Origin: Saprolegnia diclina VS20
Taxonomy: Eukaryota; Oomycota; Saprolegniomycetes; Saprolegniales; Saprolegniaceae
NCBI RefSeq assembly: GCF_000281045.1
Contig: NW_008246112.1
Span: 414,333-478,332 of the forward strand
Length of the DNA: 64,000 nucleotides
Reading direction: 5' to 3'
Shown: positions 1-10,384 of the stretch, in pieces
How the letters are laid out: the number at the start of each line of letters is the position of its first letter
How positions within the stretch are numbered: the stretch's first letter is position 1
Program-made: the position numbers and the translations under genes
The notes under the pieces: generated by a model
The model's input: the letters and a program-made list of their open reading frames with translations, nothing else
The model's database searches: none
What the model was told of the DNA's origin: nothing

Positions 1-100
1 CGACCAAGCGCCCTCAGCTTGACATACCGGCCAAACCTCATGAGCGCATTAGGAAGTCCACCATCTTCACTATATAATTGCATGTTGATAACTCATTTCA

Positions 101-312
101 ACAACGTCGCGACAATAATGTTCCAACGAATCGCGACAACGTCACAACAACGTCGCGACAACGTCCTAACAGTGTCGTAACAACGTCGTGACAGTGTTAC
201 GACAACGTCGCGACAGTGGTCGCGACAGTGGTCGCGACAGTCGTCGCGACAGTGGCGACAGCGGTCGCGACAATAGTGTTACAACAACATCGTAACAATG
301 TTACGACAGCGT
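101..312. repeat. GTCGCGACA/GTTACGACA minisatellite
   Basis: A degenerate array of roughly 9-12 bp units reading GTCGCGACAAC, GTCGCGACAGTG or GTTACGACAGTG. Many units carry the 8-bp palindrome GTCGCGAC. Units are most regular near 190-265 and decay at both edges. No reading frame or terminal repeat suggests a transposon, so simple tandem expansion is the plainest reading. Confidence 0.8.
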
Positions 313-894
313 CACTTAATCTCGTGTTTTCTTGGGGTCGGTTTTGGTGGTTTCTGGTGGAGCTCTTCGGTTAAGGCTTCGCATGGGGTGGCGTGCAATC
401 TGAGGTGAGTTTGTGTCGTACGTGTGTACTAGTAGTAGTTTGGACTCGTCGGGTACGGAACCATGTACACCATGCCCCAAACCTCGTGTTTTCTTGGGGC
501 AGAGTGTGGTCGAGCTTCGCGGTTTAGATAGGGCATATGAGCCATCTAGCGGTCTTCCTACGTAGCATGCGCAGTGGTTTGACCCGTGTAGAAGGTTTGT
601 GCAGGGTGCTGTCGCGCTTTTTGATTTCAGTTTGGTATCGGGGCCGCGTGCAACTTGGCGGTATGTCTGTGTCGTAGCTTGGACAGTGCGGATGCCTTCC
701 ACCCTTGCGGGCTCGTGCACTATGCACGTCCTACGCACTTCGGCACACCATGTTGAGACTTCATTTTGCCCTAACGTTACCATAGATGATGACTGCTAGC
801 GCCTTCGGGATTCCATTGCGATTGGCTGAAAAATAGATATATTTAACCAATCCTGGCGTGGCACTGGCCAAGATCGCTCATCGGACGACCAAGC
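313..894. other. Unassigned stretch upstream of the WD40 gene
   Basis: Contains two copies of the 17-mer CTCGTGTTTTCTTGGGG at 321-337 and 483-499. A 155-codon minus-strand open frame (316-783) crosses both copies but has no recognisable domain and its composition looks non-coding. The last 70 bases hold CCAAT motifs and probably the promoter of the gene starting at 895. Confidence 0.4.
831..851 (+). promoter_or_regulatory. Paired CCAAT boxes before the WD40 gene
   Basis: ATTGG at 831-835 and CCAAT at 847-851, in opposite orientations, 44-64 bases before the chosen start codon. CCAAT is the NF-Y core site. The same motif recurs upstream of several other genes in this window, which supports a promoter role, but no binding was tested. 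Confidence 0.4.
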
Positions 895-3800
895 ATGCAC
901 CTGCCCGTGGCCGTGTGGAGCCACTGCGCGCTGCGAGACCTATCGCTGCGCGTGACGACAACCTGCGTCGCTCGAAGCGACGAGAGCGCGGCGACCGCCT
1001 TGGTCTGCGGCACGGCAACCGGCGTGCTCCTCCTCTTCCGGGCGACGGCGGGGACAACGACGTGGCGCCTCGCCGCGCTCCTGCTTCGACACAAGGCGCC
1101 GATCGCCGGCCTCGTCATCGGGACCAACGAATGGGGCCAGGCCATTTGCGCAAGCGTCGACGTCAACGGCGCCATCGGCTTGTGGCAGCTCTCGGATGGG
1201 CGCTGCCTCGCGTGGTTGCAGGCGGCGGCGACCGACATTGCGCCAGTGCTCGGGTACGGAATTCCATTCCGCTGCCTCGCTCTATCACGGCGCCTTGTAG
1301 AATGCAAATCGTGTCGAACGACCGCTACATGCTCGTCTACGGCGAGCAAGGTATGCATCATCCTCACTTGCCCGTCGGGCGCAACAAACAGCATTTTCTA
1401 GGGCGCATGGTGTTGCTCGACGCTTGGAAGGCCATCGTGCTGGCGTCGCCCGGCACGAGCATGCACCAAGCGCGCATTGACGTCGCCGTGGCGCCATGTC
1501 GCAAGACGTCGCATGTACTACAGCCTTCGCCAGCATTATGGTATGACGGTGCTGTCTTGTGTAGATGGCCTACGACGCCGTCCTTCTCTCGCTGGGCATG
1601 GAAGGCTTGGTGAGCTGCTTTGGCTGGACGCAGCCGATCGTCACGTCGTCGTCGGCGTCCGATCCGTGCCCGACCTTTGTGTGGACCCAAGCGGCGTCGT
1701 GGGTCATCTCGTGGTCGAGCGAAGCGTCCGACATTACGTGCATCGAGACATCGATCCATCCCGCGACCAACTGGCTGCACGTCGACCTCTTCCCGCTCCA
1801 CGTACGCGACATGTTTAGGCTTCTTAGCATCGTCGCTCTAGGCGCGACTGAGCCCGAACGGTCGGCTCGTGCTCTTCGTTTGGTCCAACCGTTGGGCCAT
1901 CCTCCAGCGCGCGTGGCTCTTCCACAGCATCGAGGACGAGACGACGATGCTGCCACACTGTATTCAAGCAACCGACGACGTCGAGTGGGTCGATGGCACG
2001 TTCGCAGACGACGAGCACGTGCTGTTGTGGACGGTCGACAATCGCGTCTACAGCTTTCCCGCCGTCGATTCATTGGCCACCGACGCTGACGGCAGCACCA
2101 CGACCTTCTTGTATCTGTTCACCGCGCCTGCCACCGACGCGGAGAAGCCAACGTCGACGGCCCGCCCGCTCCGAACGGCGAAGCTGCCTGACGTGCCTCT
2201 GTGCGCCGTGCCCGCTTGTGCCTGTCGCCGCCCACCGTTTGCCACGTCCTTTGGCACGATTGCGTGCACACCCAACGCCGGGATCACGTACGTGTGTCCC
2301 TCTGGCTGCACATGGCGGTCCTCGGCGACGACAAGCGCACCAACGCCACTGTCGACGCCAACGCCGTCACCACCGCGCGTATCCCACATGGTCATGGGCA
2401 AGAAGCCCGCACCCGGTACGCGTCGCTTGGTGCGTCATCGATTTTTATATTGCTACATGGGGTAGGCGCGTCGGCGCCCGCCTCCTTGCTGTGGAACACG
2501 CCTCTCCTGGTAGGGTCTTTCCGTCGAGTATCAATGTATCAACCAGCTTGCATAGATTCATGGGTACGACGACGGGCACATTTCGCTATGCCCGCTTGTC
2601 GGCGCGCCGCACATCACGCTCGACTGTCTCAGCAGCGCGATCACGAGCATCGGCCACGTCATTGTTAATGCGGTCGAGTCGACGCCGCATGCGGCGGCCG
2701 CGCCGCTCTACGAGGGCTACGCCGACAGCCCGACGTCGTCGGTGCGATACCCGTCGACCGAGAAGCTGCAGCGCATTTCGCTGCTGTTGCACAAGCTCCA
2801 GCACTCGCACCTCTCGACGCCAAAGGCGGCGTTGCTGTCGCCGCCAAGGTCATCGCCGCCGTCGGCCGAGACCTTGTCCGAGACGCCCATGGTCGTGCTG
2901 CTCTTCACAGGCAGTCGCGATGGCAGTGTGGGTGTCTCCCAGATTCGCCTTCGGTGCGTCGACTCGATGCAACTATCAAGTTGATACTCGTCGTAGTGTT
3001 GACGCCGGCGTCGTCGTGCCGTCGGCGACGCTCCTCCACTCGTTTCATCGACACCGCAAAGCGGTGCGAGCGATTCACGTGAGCGGCCCGAGCCCGCTCG
3101 GGCACCTCGTCGCGTGCGTGGGCGACGACCATGCGGTAGCCACCGATTGTGTCCATATCTTGATGCAACGATTCCTAGGTGAGCGTCTACACGGTGCGTA
3201 TGGACACGACCGCCCTTGACGTGGGTTTTTTCATGGACTGCGTCGGCCAAGGCGGCTGTGTCGTGGACGTTCGCTGGGACTTTCGCACCCAGCACGTGCT
3301 TCTCGAGTGCGACGACGCGCTCTTGTACGTATTCGGATCTATCTATCCAACGATCCATCTATCCATCTATCCATCTATCTAACCTTGGATATAGGTACAT
3401 TTGGAGTCTGCGCACGGGGGTTCTTGAGCGCATCGTGCCATCGGCCATGGTGCCTGCGTCAGCACCCGCCGAGGAGGCGCGCGATCCCGTCACGATCGCG
3501 TCCCCGCTGTCGGCTCCGATGGTCCACGTCATGACGTTTGAGCTACGGGCGACCGTCGAGCGACTGCAGCGCCTCTGGGCGTCGCCATCTGCTTCGGTGC
3601 ACTGCTCTACACCCTCTTTTTGGTATATAGTAACACACATCTAGTCGACGGGGACGGCTCTCGACGCGACATTCTTGTCGTTTGCGCTGTCCTGGGGACT
3701 CGACGCCCGCATTGACGCTCTCGTCGAGCGCTACCTCTGTACGTTGTCTCGTCTTATTTTGCAGAAGGACTCAGATGTCATTCGATAGACGTGCATGCGC

Positions 3801-5631
3801 CGTCATTGGCCTACTCGATGGCGATCACAGGCGCGGCGAAAGCGCTGACAGTGCCGCTGCCGAGCCCGTCGGCCCCGCACACGACCAAGTGGCAGCAGTC
3901 GTCGTTCGTCTCGGCCGAGATCGCCCTGGCTCTGGTACAAACAGCGTGGCCCAAGCGCCGCTCATGCCTTGCCGCAGGTGACCATGTGCACGAGCTTCAT
4001 GGACGACGAGCGAAAAGACGACGAACTGTCGGAGCAGCTGCAAGTGCTCTGGAGCCAGCTCATCACGCAGCACATGGTAAGGGCTTCGACCCTTAGCGTC
4101 CTTAGCTATGGATGTGTTATATATGACGCTAGGTCTGCCTCCCCGAGCAGGTAGATGCGTACGTCGAGCCGTCGCTGGACGTGCTTGCCTCGTACGGTTT
4201 TCACGAGTGGGAAGCGCTTCAGATGGCGTCGCGGCTTCTGTTGCACGGTACAAAATCGCTGGTGGATGGACTATGGGCGATGTATCGGCTGTAGGCGTGA
4301 TCAAGCGACTGCCGCCGACAACGCGCAGTACGACCGCCGCCGAGTACATGACGCGGTACCACTGCGAAGTCCAGCAGCTCGAGAAGGACCTTGGGAGTAG
4401 ACGTCGCGCTCTGCTAAAATGTCTCGTTCATTCGGCCATCCTAGGTCTCAAGCAAGTACCAGCTCCCCGCATCGTATCCCGACTCGGCTCGATGCTCGTG
4501 CTGCTCAGCGTCATGGGCACGTGCTTTCCTGGCGAACTCTCGCCCGCGAGCGCACGCCAAGTGTGCGACGTTCTCGTGTCGCTGCTCCAAGGCCCAGCGG
4601 CGACCGCCTGCGTCGCGGCCGAGCTCCTCGCCAAGGGCCTCCTCCTCTTCCGCCCACACCTTGTGGACCTTGCCCAGCTCGTGCGTCCTTCTCCTCCCAA
4701 CGACAGTTGGAACGTCTATCGAGATAGGTGGTGCAGCTCATTCCATTGACGCTGGACCCGTCGAATGACGAGCGGAAGCGGCTAAAGCAGGCCGCCATGC
4801 GTCTTCTCGTCGAGCTCGGGACGTGCGAGGCGGCCTCCGTCTTGCTTGTGCTCCAGCAAGAGATGAGCACGAGCGATCGAAGCTATGCGTACCGCGAAGG
4901 CGTCCTCGTCTATCTCATGACGTGGGTGAACCTCCAGCACCTTCTCATGGCGCGGCACCTTCCCGCGGTCATCGAGACCATCTTGTGCTGCCTCGACCCA
5001 ACCAAGCCCGACCGCCGGAAGAAGTGTCTGGCCATGGTCCGCCACCGATATCATGACAACTTGTCCGTACTTGATGGGTCGTTAATAGAGCACCAAGTGT
5101 CTTCACGACCTCGTCAAGCGATTTCCGATGGTCGACTTTCACAAGACGACGCAGCGCCTCGCCATCGGCACCATGGAAGGCGTCGTCTTGCTCTACGACC
5201 TCCGCACGGTACAAGTTCGTCGTCGACGAGCCAGCTCTCACTGTCTCTGTAGGCGACCAAGTGGCGAGTGCTGGACGGCCACACGACGGCGCTCTCAGCG
5301 GTGCTCTTCCGCAAGGACGGCGCCATGCTGGGTATATCTATCAATCTTTCAAGTGGCGATGGTAATGTACTATCGACTAGTGTCGTATGCGGCGAGAGAA
5401 GCGAGCGTGCGCTGGTGGAACGTGACGGCCGGGGGGCTTCTCTCGCTCCTCAAAGTGCAGCAGTCGTGCGTCCGCCAACTGCAGCTGGCGCCGCTTACGC
5501 AGCATCTCCAGCGACCCGCCGAATTGCACAAGGTGATTCAGAGCTGCCGCTTCCGACTGGCGCCCGACGACGTCAACGTCTGGCTCACGCGCGAAGACGA
5601 GTCGCTCTTGCCGCTCAATTTTCACATTTAG
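895..5631 (+). CDS. WDR7/rabconnectin-3-beta-like WD40 protein (multi-exon)
   Basis: A long gene split by many 40-55 nt introns. The start at 895 opens a WD40-like segment (GTATGVLLLFRATAG, then DVNGAIGLWQLSDGRCLAWL). Later exons give DAWKAIVLASPG, VLLSLGMEGLVSCFGW and LFVWSNRWAILQRAWLF. The C-terminal exons carry the segment typical of WDR7-type proteins, with FPMVDFHKTTQRLAIGTMEG, VVLLYDLRT and then WRVLDGHTTALSAVLFRKDG. It ends with LLPLNFHI and TAG at 5629-5631. In animals WDR7 pairs with DMXL proteins to regulate V-ATPase assembly and acidification of vesicles; that role here is inferred. Example introns are 1353-1403 and about 2954-2995. No frame-breaking lesion was found that an intron does not explain. 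Exact exon borders in the middle third were not all resolved. The 3' end faces the ABC transporter gene, 126 bases away. Confidence 0.72.
3336..3380 (+). repeat. ATCC/ATCT tetranucleotide microsatellite in an intron
   Basis: About ten interrupted units of ATCT/ATCC lie inside an intron of the WD40 gene (5' site after CTTGTAC near 3328, 3' site GGATATAG near 3394). The location in an intron explains why its length can vary without harming the frame. Confidence 0.8.
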
Positions 5632-5757
5632 GACGACTACTGCCATCAAACCCCTGTCCAGTCCTGTGCTTACACTCTGTATGGATCCCTCCCTCGAAGG
5701 ACGCAACACGTCGTTCGTCGTACTCTATATACACTTGCATTCAAAGTAGAGTCTTCT

Positions 5758-8700
5758 CTACGCGGTCGTCTTGCTCATTTGACGAGCGACGAGGTTCTGG
5801 TACAAGCCATCAGGGATGTTCATGAGCTGGTCGTGCGTCCCGAGCTCGGCGACGCGGCCGTCGTGAACGACAGCAATGACGTCGGCGTTGCGGATCGTCG
5901 AGAGGCGGTGGGCCACGATGATCGTCGTCCGCTTCTTGAGCGTGAGGAGCTTGTCGAGCGACGCTTGGACAATGGCTTCGCTCTCCGTATCGAGCGCGCT
6001 CGTTGCTTCGTCGAGCAGCAAGATGGCAGGATCGCGAATGATGGCCCGCGCGATTGCCACGCGCTGCTTTTGGCCGCCCGAGATTTGCACGCCGCGGTCG
6101 CCCACCGACGTGTCGTAGCCGTCCGGGAACCGCTCGATAAAGTCGTGGGCATTGGCCTTCCTCGCCGCATCTTCCACCTCATTTCGACTCGCATTCGGCT
6201 TACCCATGGCGATGTTGTCGGCGATCGAGCCTGCAAACAGCACGGGCTCTTGCGACACGATCGCAATGTGGCGGCGCAGCGACGCGACGTTGAGCGATGC
6301 AATGTCGACGCCGTCGATGGTCACCGCCCCCGCGCTCGGGTCGTAAAACCGCTGCAAGAGCGCAATCGCGGTGCTCTTCCCGCTGCCGCTGCCGCCGACC
6401 AGCGCGAGCGTCTGGCCGCTTGAAATCGAGAGGTTGTAGTTGCGGTAGATCTGAGCGTCCGGCCGGCTCGGGTACGCAAATGCCACGTGCGAAAAGTGAA
6501 CGTCCCCTTGGACATGCTCCAGTGTCGCGCCAGCATCGGCCATCGCATCGATGCTTGGGATATGGTCGATGATGCCAAAGATGCTCTGGACCGCCTTCTT
6601 GGCCTTCCCGACGTCGCCGAGGCCTTGGACCGCAATGCCGACGCCAAACGAGCAGAAGAGGATCGCGTTGAGGACCGTCATCATGGCCTCAAAGGTCACG
6701 TCACCCCGGAGGAGGAGCCAGCCGCCAAAGTAAAACGTGGTGGCGATCGCAAGCACCATGGTCGACTGGCTGAGACCGTACGCCGACGCGCTCTTGAGCC
6801 CGAGTTTGACGTCCGTCGACGCCGACTGCTGGAGAAAAGTGAGATACGCTGTGTTGGTGGCCTTTTCAAGGCCAAACGAGGCCACTGTGCGGATCGAGTT
6901 GATCGCTTCCGAGAGAAGCGCGCCGGCGCAGAGGTCGCCGTCGTTGAGGTCCTTGTCGCCGCCGCCGAGCGTTTGCATCTCCATGACGCTCGCAAAGCCG
7001 AGAATGGGAAAGATGGCCATAAGCACGAGCGTCATCTTCCACGAGTAGTAGAACGCGACGCCAAAGCCGACGCCGAGCGACGAGACGTTGACAAGGACAG
7101 CGTTGAGCGACTCGGACGTCATGGACCGAATGGCCGCCGAATCGGTCGCGAGCCGGGTCGTGAGCGCACCGGGCGAGTGGCGCGGGTCGTCAAACCACGC
7201 CATGTCCTGGCGCAGCATCGCTTGGAAGCTCATGTAGCGAATGCGACCGGTGAGCCGCTCGGACGCGGTCGCAAACTGGTGGTACTGCGCAATGATGGCA
7301 ACGACGTACACAAGGCCCATAAAGACAAAGCTGAGGCCCCACCACATGGCTTGGTGGCGCATCTCGGATGACGAGAGGTCTTGGCGGTAAAAGAGCACGA
7401 CGCATTTCGTCAAGAGCAGGCCCCAGATAGGGTACACGGCGCCGTGGATGAGCGCGCCAAGACTGCCGACGACCAACTGTTGCACTTCCGGGCGACTCAG
7501 ACGCCACACGCGCGAGATGGGCACCAGCGGGCGTTTGAGCCCGGCACTGTCGACCGACGTCGCATCGTCGTCGCCAGTCGACGAGGCGGCGTCACCAACC
7601 TCTTTCGGGCGCTCGGTAGCTTGGGTTACGACCGCCGACGACTTTTCGTCCGAAGCCGCCTCGTCCGCTTCGTCGGCCGCGTGTCGCATCTGCGCCGTGA
7701 CGAGGCCCTTGTAGTGGCCATGGGGAATTGAGAGGAGGTCATCATGGGTGCCGTCTTCGACGACGACGCCGTCGCTCAAGACGACGATGCGGTCGGCGCC
7801 ACGGATCGTCGAGAGTCGGTGCGCAATGATGATGGTGGTGCGCTGGCGGGCAGCGACAAGCGCGTCGAGCGACGCCTGCACGACATGCTCGCTCTCCGTG
7901 TCGAGCGCACTCGTGGCTTCGTCCAGCAAAAGCACGCTCGGGTTCTTGATGATCGCACGGGCGATCGCAATACGTTGTTTCTACAACTATGGTTTTGTAT
8001 CAAGTTGAAACGAAATCCACATCGGTACCTGGCCACCCGAGAGCTGCGCGCCACGGTCGCCAACGTCCGTGTCGAAACCTGCGGGGAACCCCATGATAAA
8101 GTCGTAGGCATTGGCTTGCTTGGCGGCGGCCACGACCTCGTCGAGCGTCGCGTCCGGCTTGCCGCGGCGAATGTTGTTGGCGATTGTATCAGCAAAAAGG
8201 CTTGGCTCTTGGCCGACGAGACCGATCTGCGCGCGGAGCGAGGCTACGTTGAGGTCCCGCAAGTCGACGCCGTCGAGCGTGATGCGGCCGCCCAAGGGGT
8301 CGTAAAAGCGCTCGAGAAGCGACACGATCGTGCTTTTGCCCGACCCGCTTGCGCCCACGAGCGCAATCTTTTGGCCCGCGGGAATCGTGAGCGAGTAGCC
8401 ATTGCACACTGGAACGTGCGCGCGCGACGGGTACGCAAACGCAATGTTTTCCAATGTAATCTCACCGCGGACAGTGTTTGGATCGAGCAAACGTCCCGCG
8501 TCGTCGGTCACGTCGATGCGCGAGACGCGCGCAATGAGCGCGAAAATGTCTTGGGCCGCTGCGCGCCCCGTGTAGATGGCCTGGAGCGCCGGGCCGGCTT
8601 GGCCGAGCGCCATGGCACCCATGACGATGCAAAAGAAGATGGTGATGACGCGGCCACCGTTGTAGCACTCGCTAGTGACGCACCCGCCCGCAATGTCGTT

Positions 8701-9624
8701 GGTGATCTTGACCGCGCCATAGTACATACCGAGACCGTTCGTGAGGAACTGCGTGAAGAACATGACGCCCGTGCCGACACCGATCGCAAGGCCTTTCTTG
8801 ATGCCGGCGGCTTCCGTCTTGGCGAGCGCCGCATCGTACTTGGCGGCAATGCGCTCCATCGCGTGAAACATGTGCACGGTGCGGATGTTGCTCAGTGCTT
8901 CTTCGGCGACACCGCCGGCCTCGGCGTACGCGTCGACGCCGTTCTGCACCGCGTCCGAGATCGCTTTGGTCATATAGTAGGCCGAGAGACCGATAAAGGG
9001 CGTAAGCGCAAAGAGCACGAGCGAGAGTTCGTAGCCGTACGCAAAAGCGAGGACGATCGAGCCAATGCCCATGGCCGCGTAGTTGATGCCGTCGCCAACC
9101 TTGCGGCCAATGCCGTTCTGCACGAGGAGCGTCGTGTCGGCGACGCGCGTTGCGAGCGTCATGGGCTCGCTTACGTCAAACCAGCCGACCTCTTGGCGCA
9201 AGATCGCGCTGGCGTAGGCGTGGCGAATGCGCTTCGACTGCCGCGACGCCGCAATCGTCCAGCACGCCACTTGACCAAACGCGGTGAAGAGGACGGCTAG
9301 GCCGAGGTACACGAACTTGAGCACGACGTCGTTGATGCTCTTGCGAAAGAGGTCGGCGTTGGTGACCTCGCCGCTGGTCGGGTTGAAGGCGTTGATGATG
9401 TCGCCAAAGAAGAGGATCTGCACGGGCTGGGCGATGCCGGTCGCGGCCGCAAAGAGCGCGCCAGCAACCATGAGCACCTTGTCGGTCGTGTCGGCGTACT
9501 GGAAGAGCTTGGAGAGTGGAATGAGCGGCGCTGCTGTCGTTGTCGTTGGTGCTGTCGGGTCGGACGCCGTGTCGCTCTTGCCGCGCGGTGTGGCCAGCGC
9601 CCCATACGCGTCGGCGGTTGTCAT
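5758..9624 (-). CDS. ABCB-type full ABC transporter (multidrug-resistance/P-glycoprotein family)
   Basis: Two exons, 9624-8029 and 7980-5758, join in phase 0 across a 48-nt intron (7981-8028, GTACCG to TTGTAG) that splits the first LSGGQ/KQR signature. The joined product is about 1272 residues, the usual full-transporter size, in TMD1-NBD1-TMD2-NBD2 order. NBD1 shows Walker A GASGSGKST, LSGGQ and Walker B LLLDEATSALDTES. NBD2 shows GGSGSGKST, ISGGQKQRVAIARAI and ILLLDEATSALDTES. Both sites look catalytically complete. An acidic Ala/Glu-rich linker follows NBD1. The family exports lipids or hydrophobic compounds across the plasma membrane or vacuole; the substrate cannot be told. The start ATG (MTTADAYG) is immediately preceded by a CCAAT sequence. 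It converges with the WD40 gene. Confidence 0.95.
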
Positions 9625-9858
9625 ATTGGGACGTGCGCTGGACGATGCAAGTAACGATATGAGCTCACGTCGTAGCTCGACGATGGACTAGACACTGGAC
9701 TACAGGTGGCGGTCGATGGCTTGTTGACGGGCGCGAAGGCCTGTCCATGGTGGAGGCAGGACCCATGACGTTTCGCTCTCTCTTGATGTTTGTATGTCCC
9801 TGCGATTTTGCCTGCCGTGATGATGGGCAAACCCAGCGCGCCGAAATCCACGTTGGAG

Positions 9859-9893
9859 CCAATCAAAAGCCAGTAAAATTTCGATGCACCAAT
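9859..9893 (-). promoter_or_regulatory. Two CCAAT boxes upstream of the ABC transporter
   Basis: CCAATCAAAA occurs twice, at 9859 and 9889, about 235-265 bases upstream of the transporter start. Both are in the same orientation on the plus strand. Confidence 0.35.
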
Positions 9894-9946
9894 CAAAACG
9901 CCGTATTGTTCGAACAACGTTTGAATTCCAACCCTTTCTATCACCG

Positions 9947-10032
9947 AGTGGTGTTGCACGCATTTGCCGAGTGCGTCATCAGGTTCGAGCTGTCGTCAAG
10001 TGGTGTTGCACGCATTTGCCGCGTGCGTCATC
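9947..10032. repeat. 34-bp direct repeat, 52-bp period
   Basis: AGTGGTGTTGCACGCATTTG and its continuation through GTGCGTCATC occur at 9947-9980 and 9999-10032 with one mismatch (GAGTGC against GCGTGC). The repeat sits between the ABC transporter promoter side and the MutS gene 3' end. Apart from this, the stretch 9625-10376 shows no gene. Confidence 0.75.
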
Positions 10033-10300
10033 CGTGTTGAGGCACGCGACCGACCATCAATCGCCCCCACCATCATCTTCGCAGGGTCAAGGCTCCCGAC
10101 ACAAGTGTCTGCACCAAATCGCTGCCTTAGTCTGCCGCTACGAACACGTTGCATAGTAGGAGCGCCGTCACTGCCTTCGATCCGTGGCAACACGGTAGTC
10201 GCTTCAACTTGCCACGTTATCAGCCGACACCCGAGGTTTCTATGCAAAATACGCACAAGACAAACACGGCGTTGCATTTCAAGCGGCCCAGTCGTACTAG

Positions 10301-10384
10301 CAGCAAGAAGCACTACGACCATGTAGCCCACTCAAACCGGCGTGGCAGCAAGAAGCACTACGACCATGTAGCCCACTCAAACCG
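10301..10384. repeat. 45-bp tandem duplication across the MutS 3' end
   Basis: The 39-bp block beginning CAGCAAGAAGCACTACGACC occurs at 10301-10339 and 10346-10384, period 45. The second copy contains the MutS stop codon and last codons, so the duplication added a unit just downstream of the gene. Confidence 0.8.

Noticed and set aside
316-783. A 155-codon minus-strand frame near the window start.
   Set aside because: It spans a duplicated 17-mer, has no domain and its composition is not gene-like; kept only as a note in the unassigned stretch.
5779-9300. Long plus-strand open frames over the ABC transporter (up to 518 codons).
   Set aside because: They are antisense shadows caused by the high GC content; the minus-strand frame carries all the transporter motifs.
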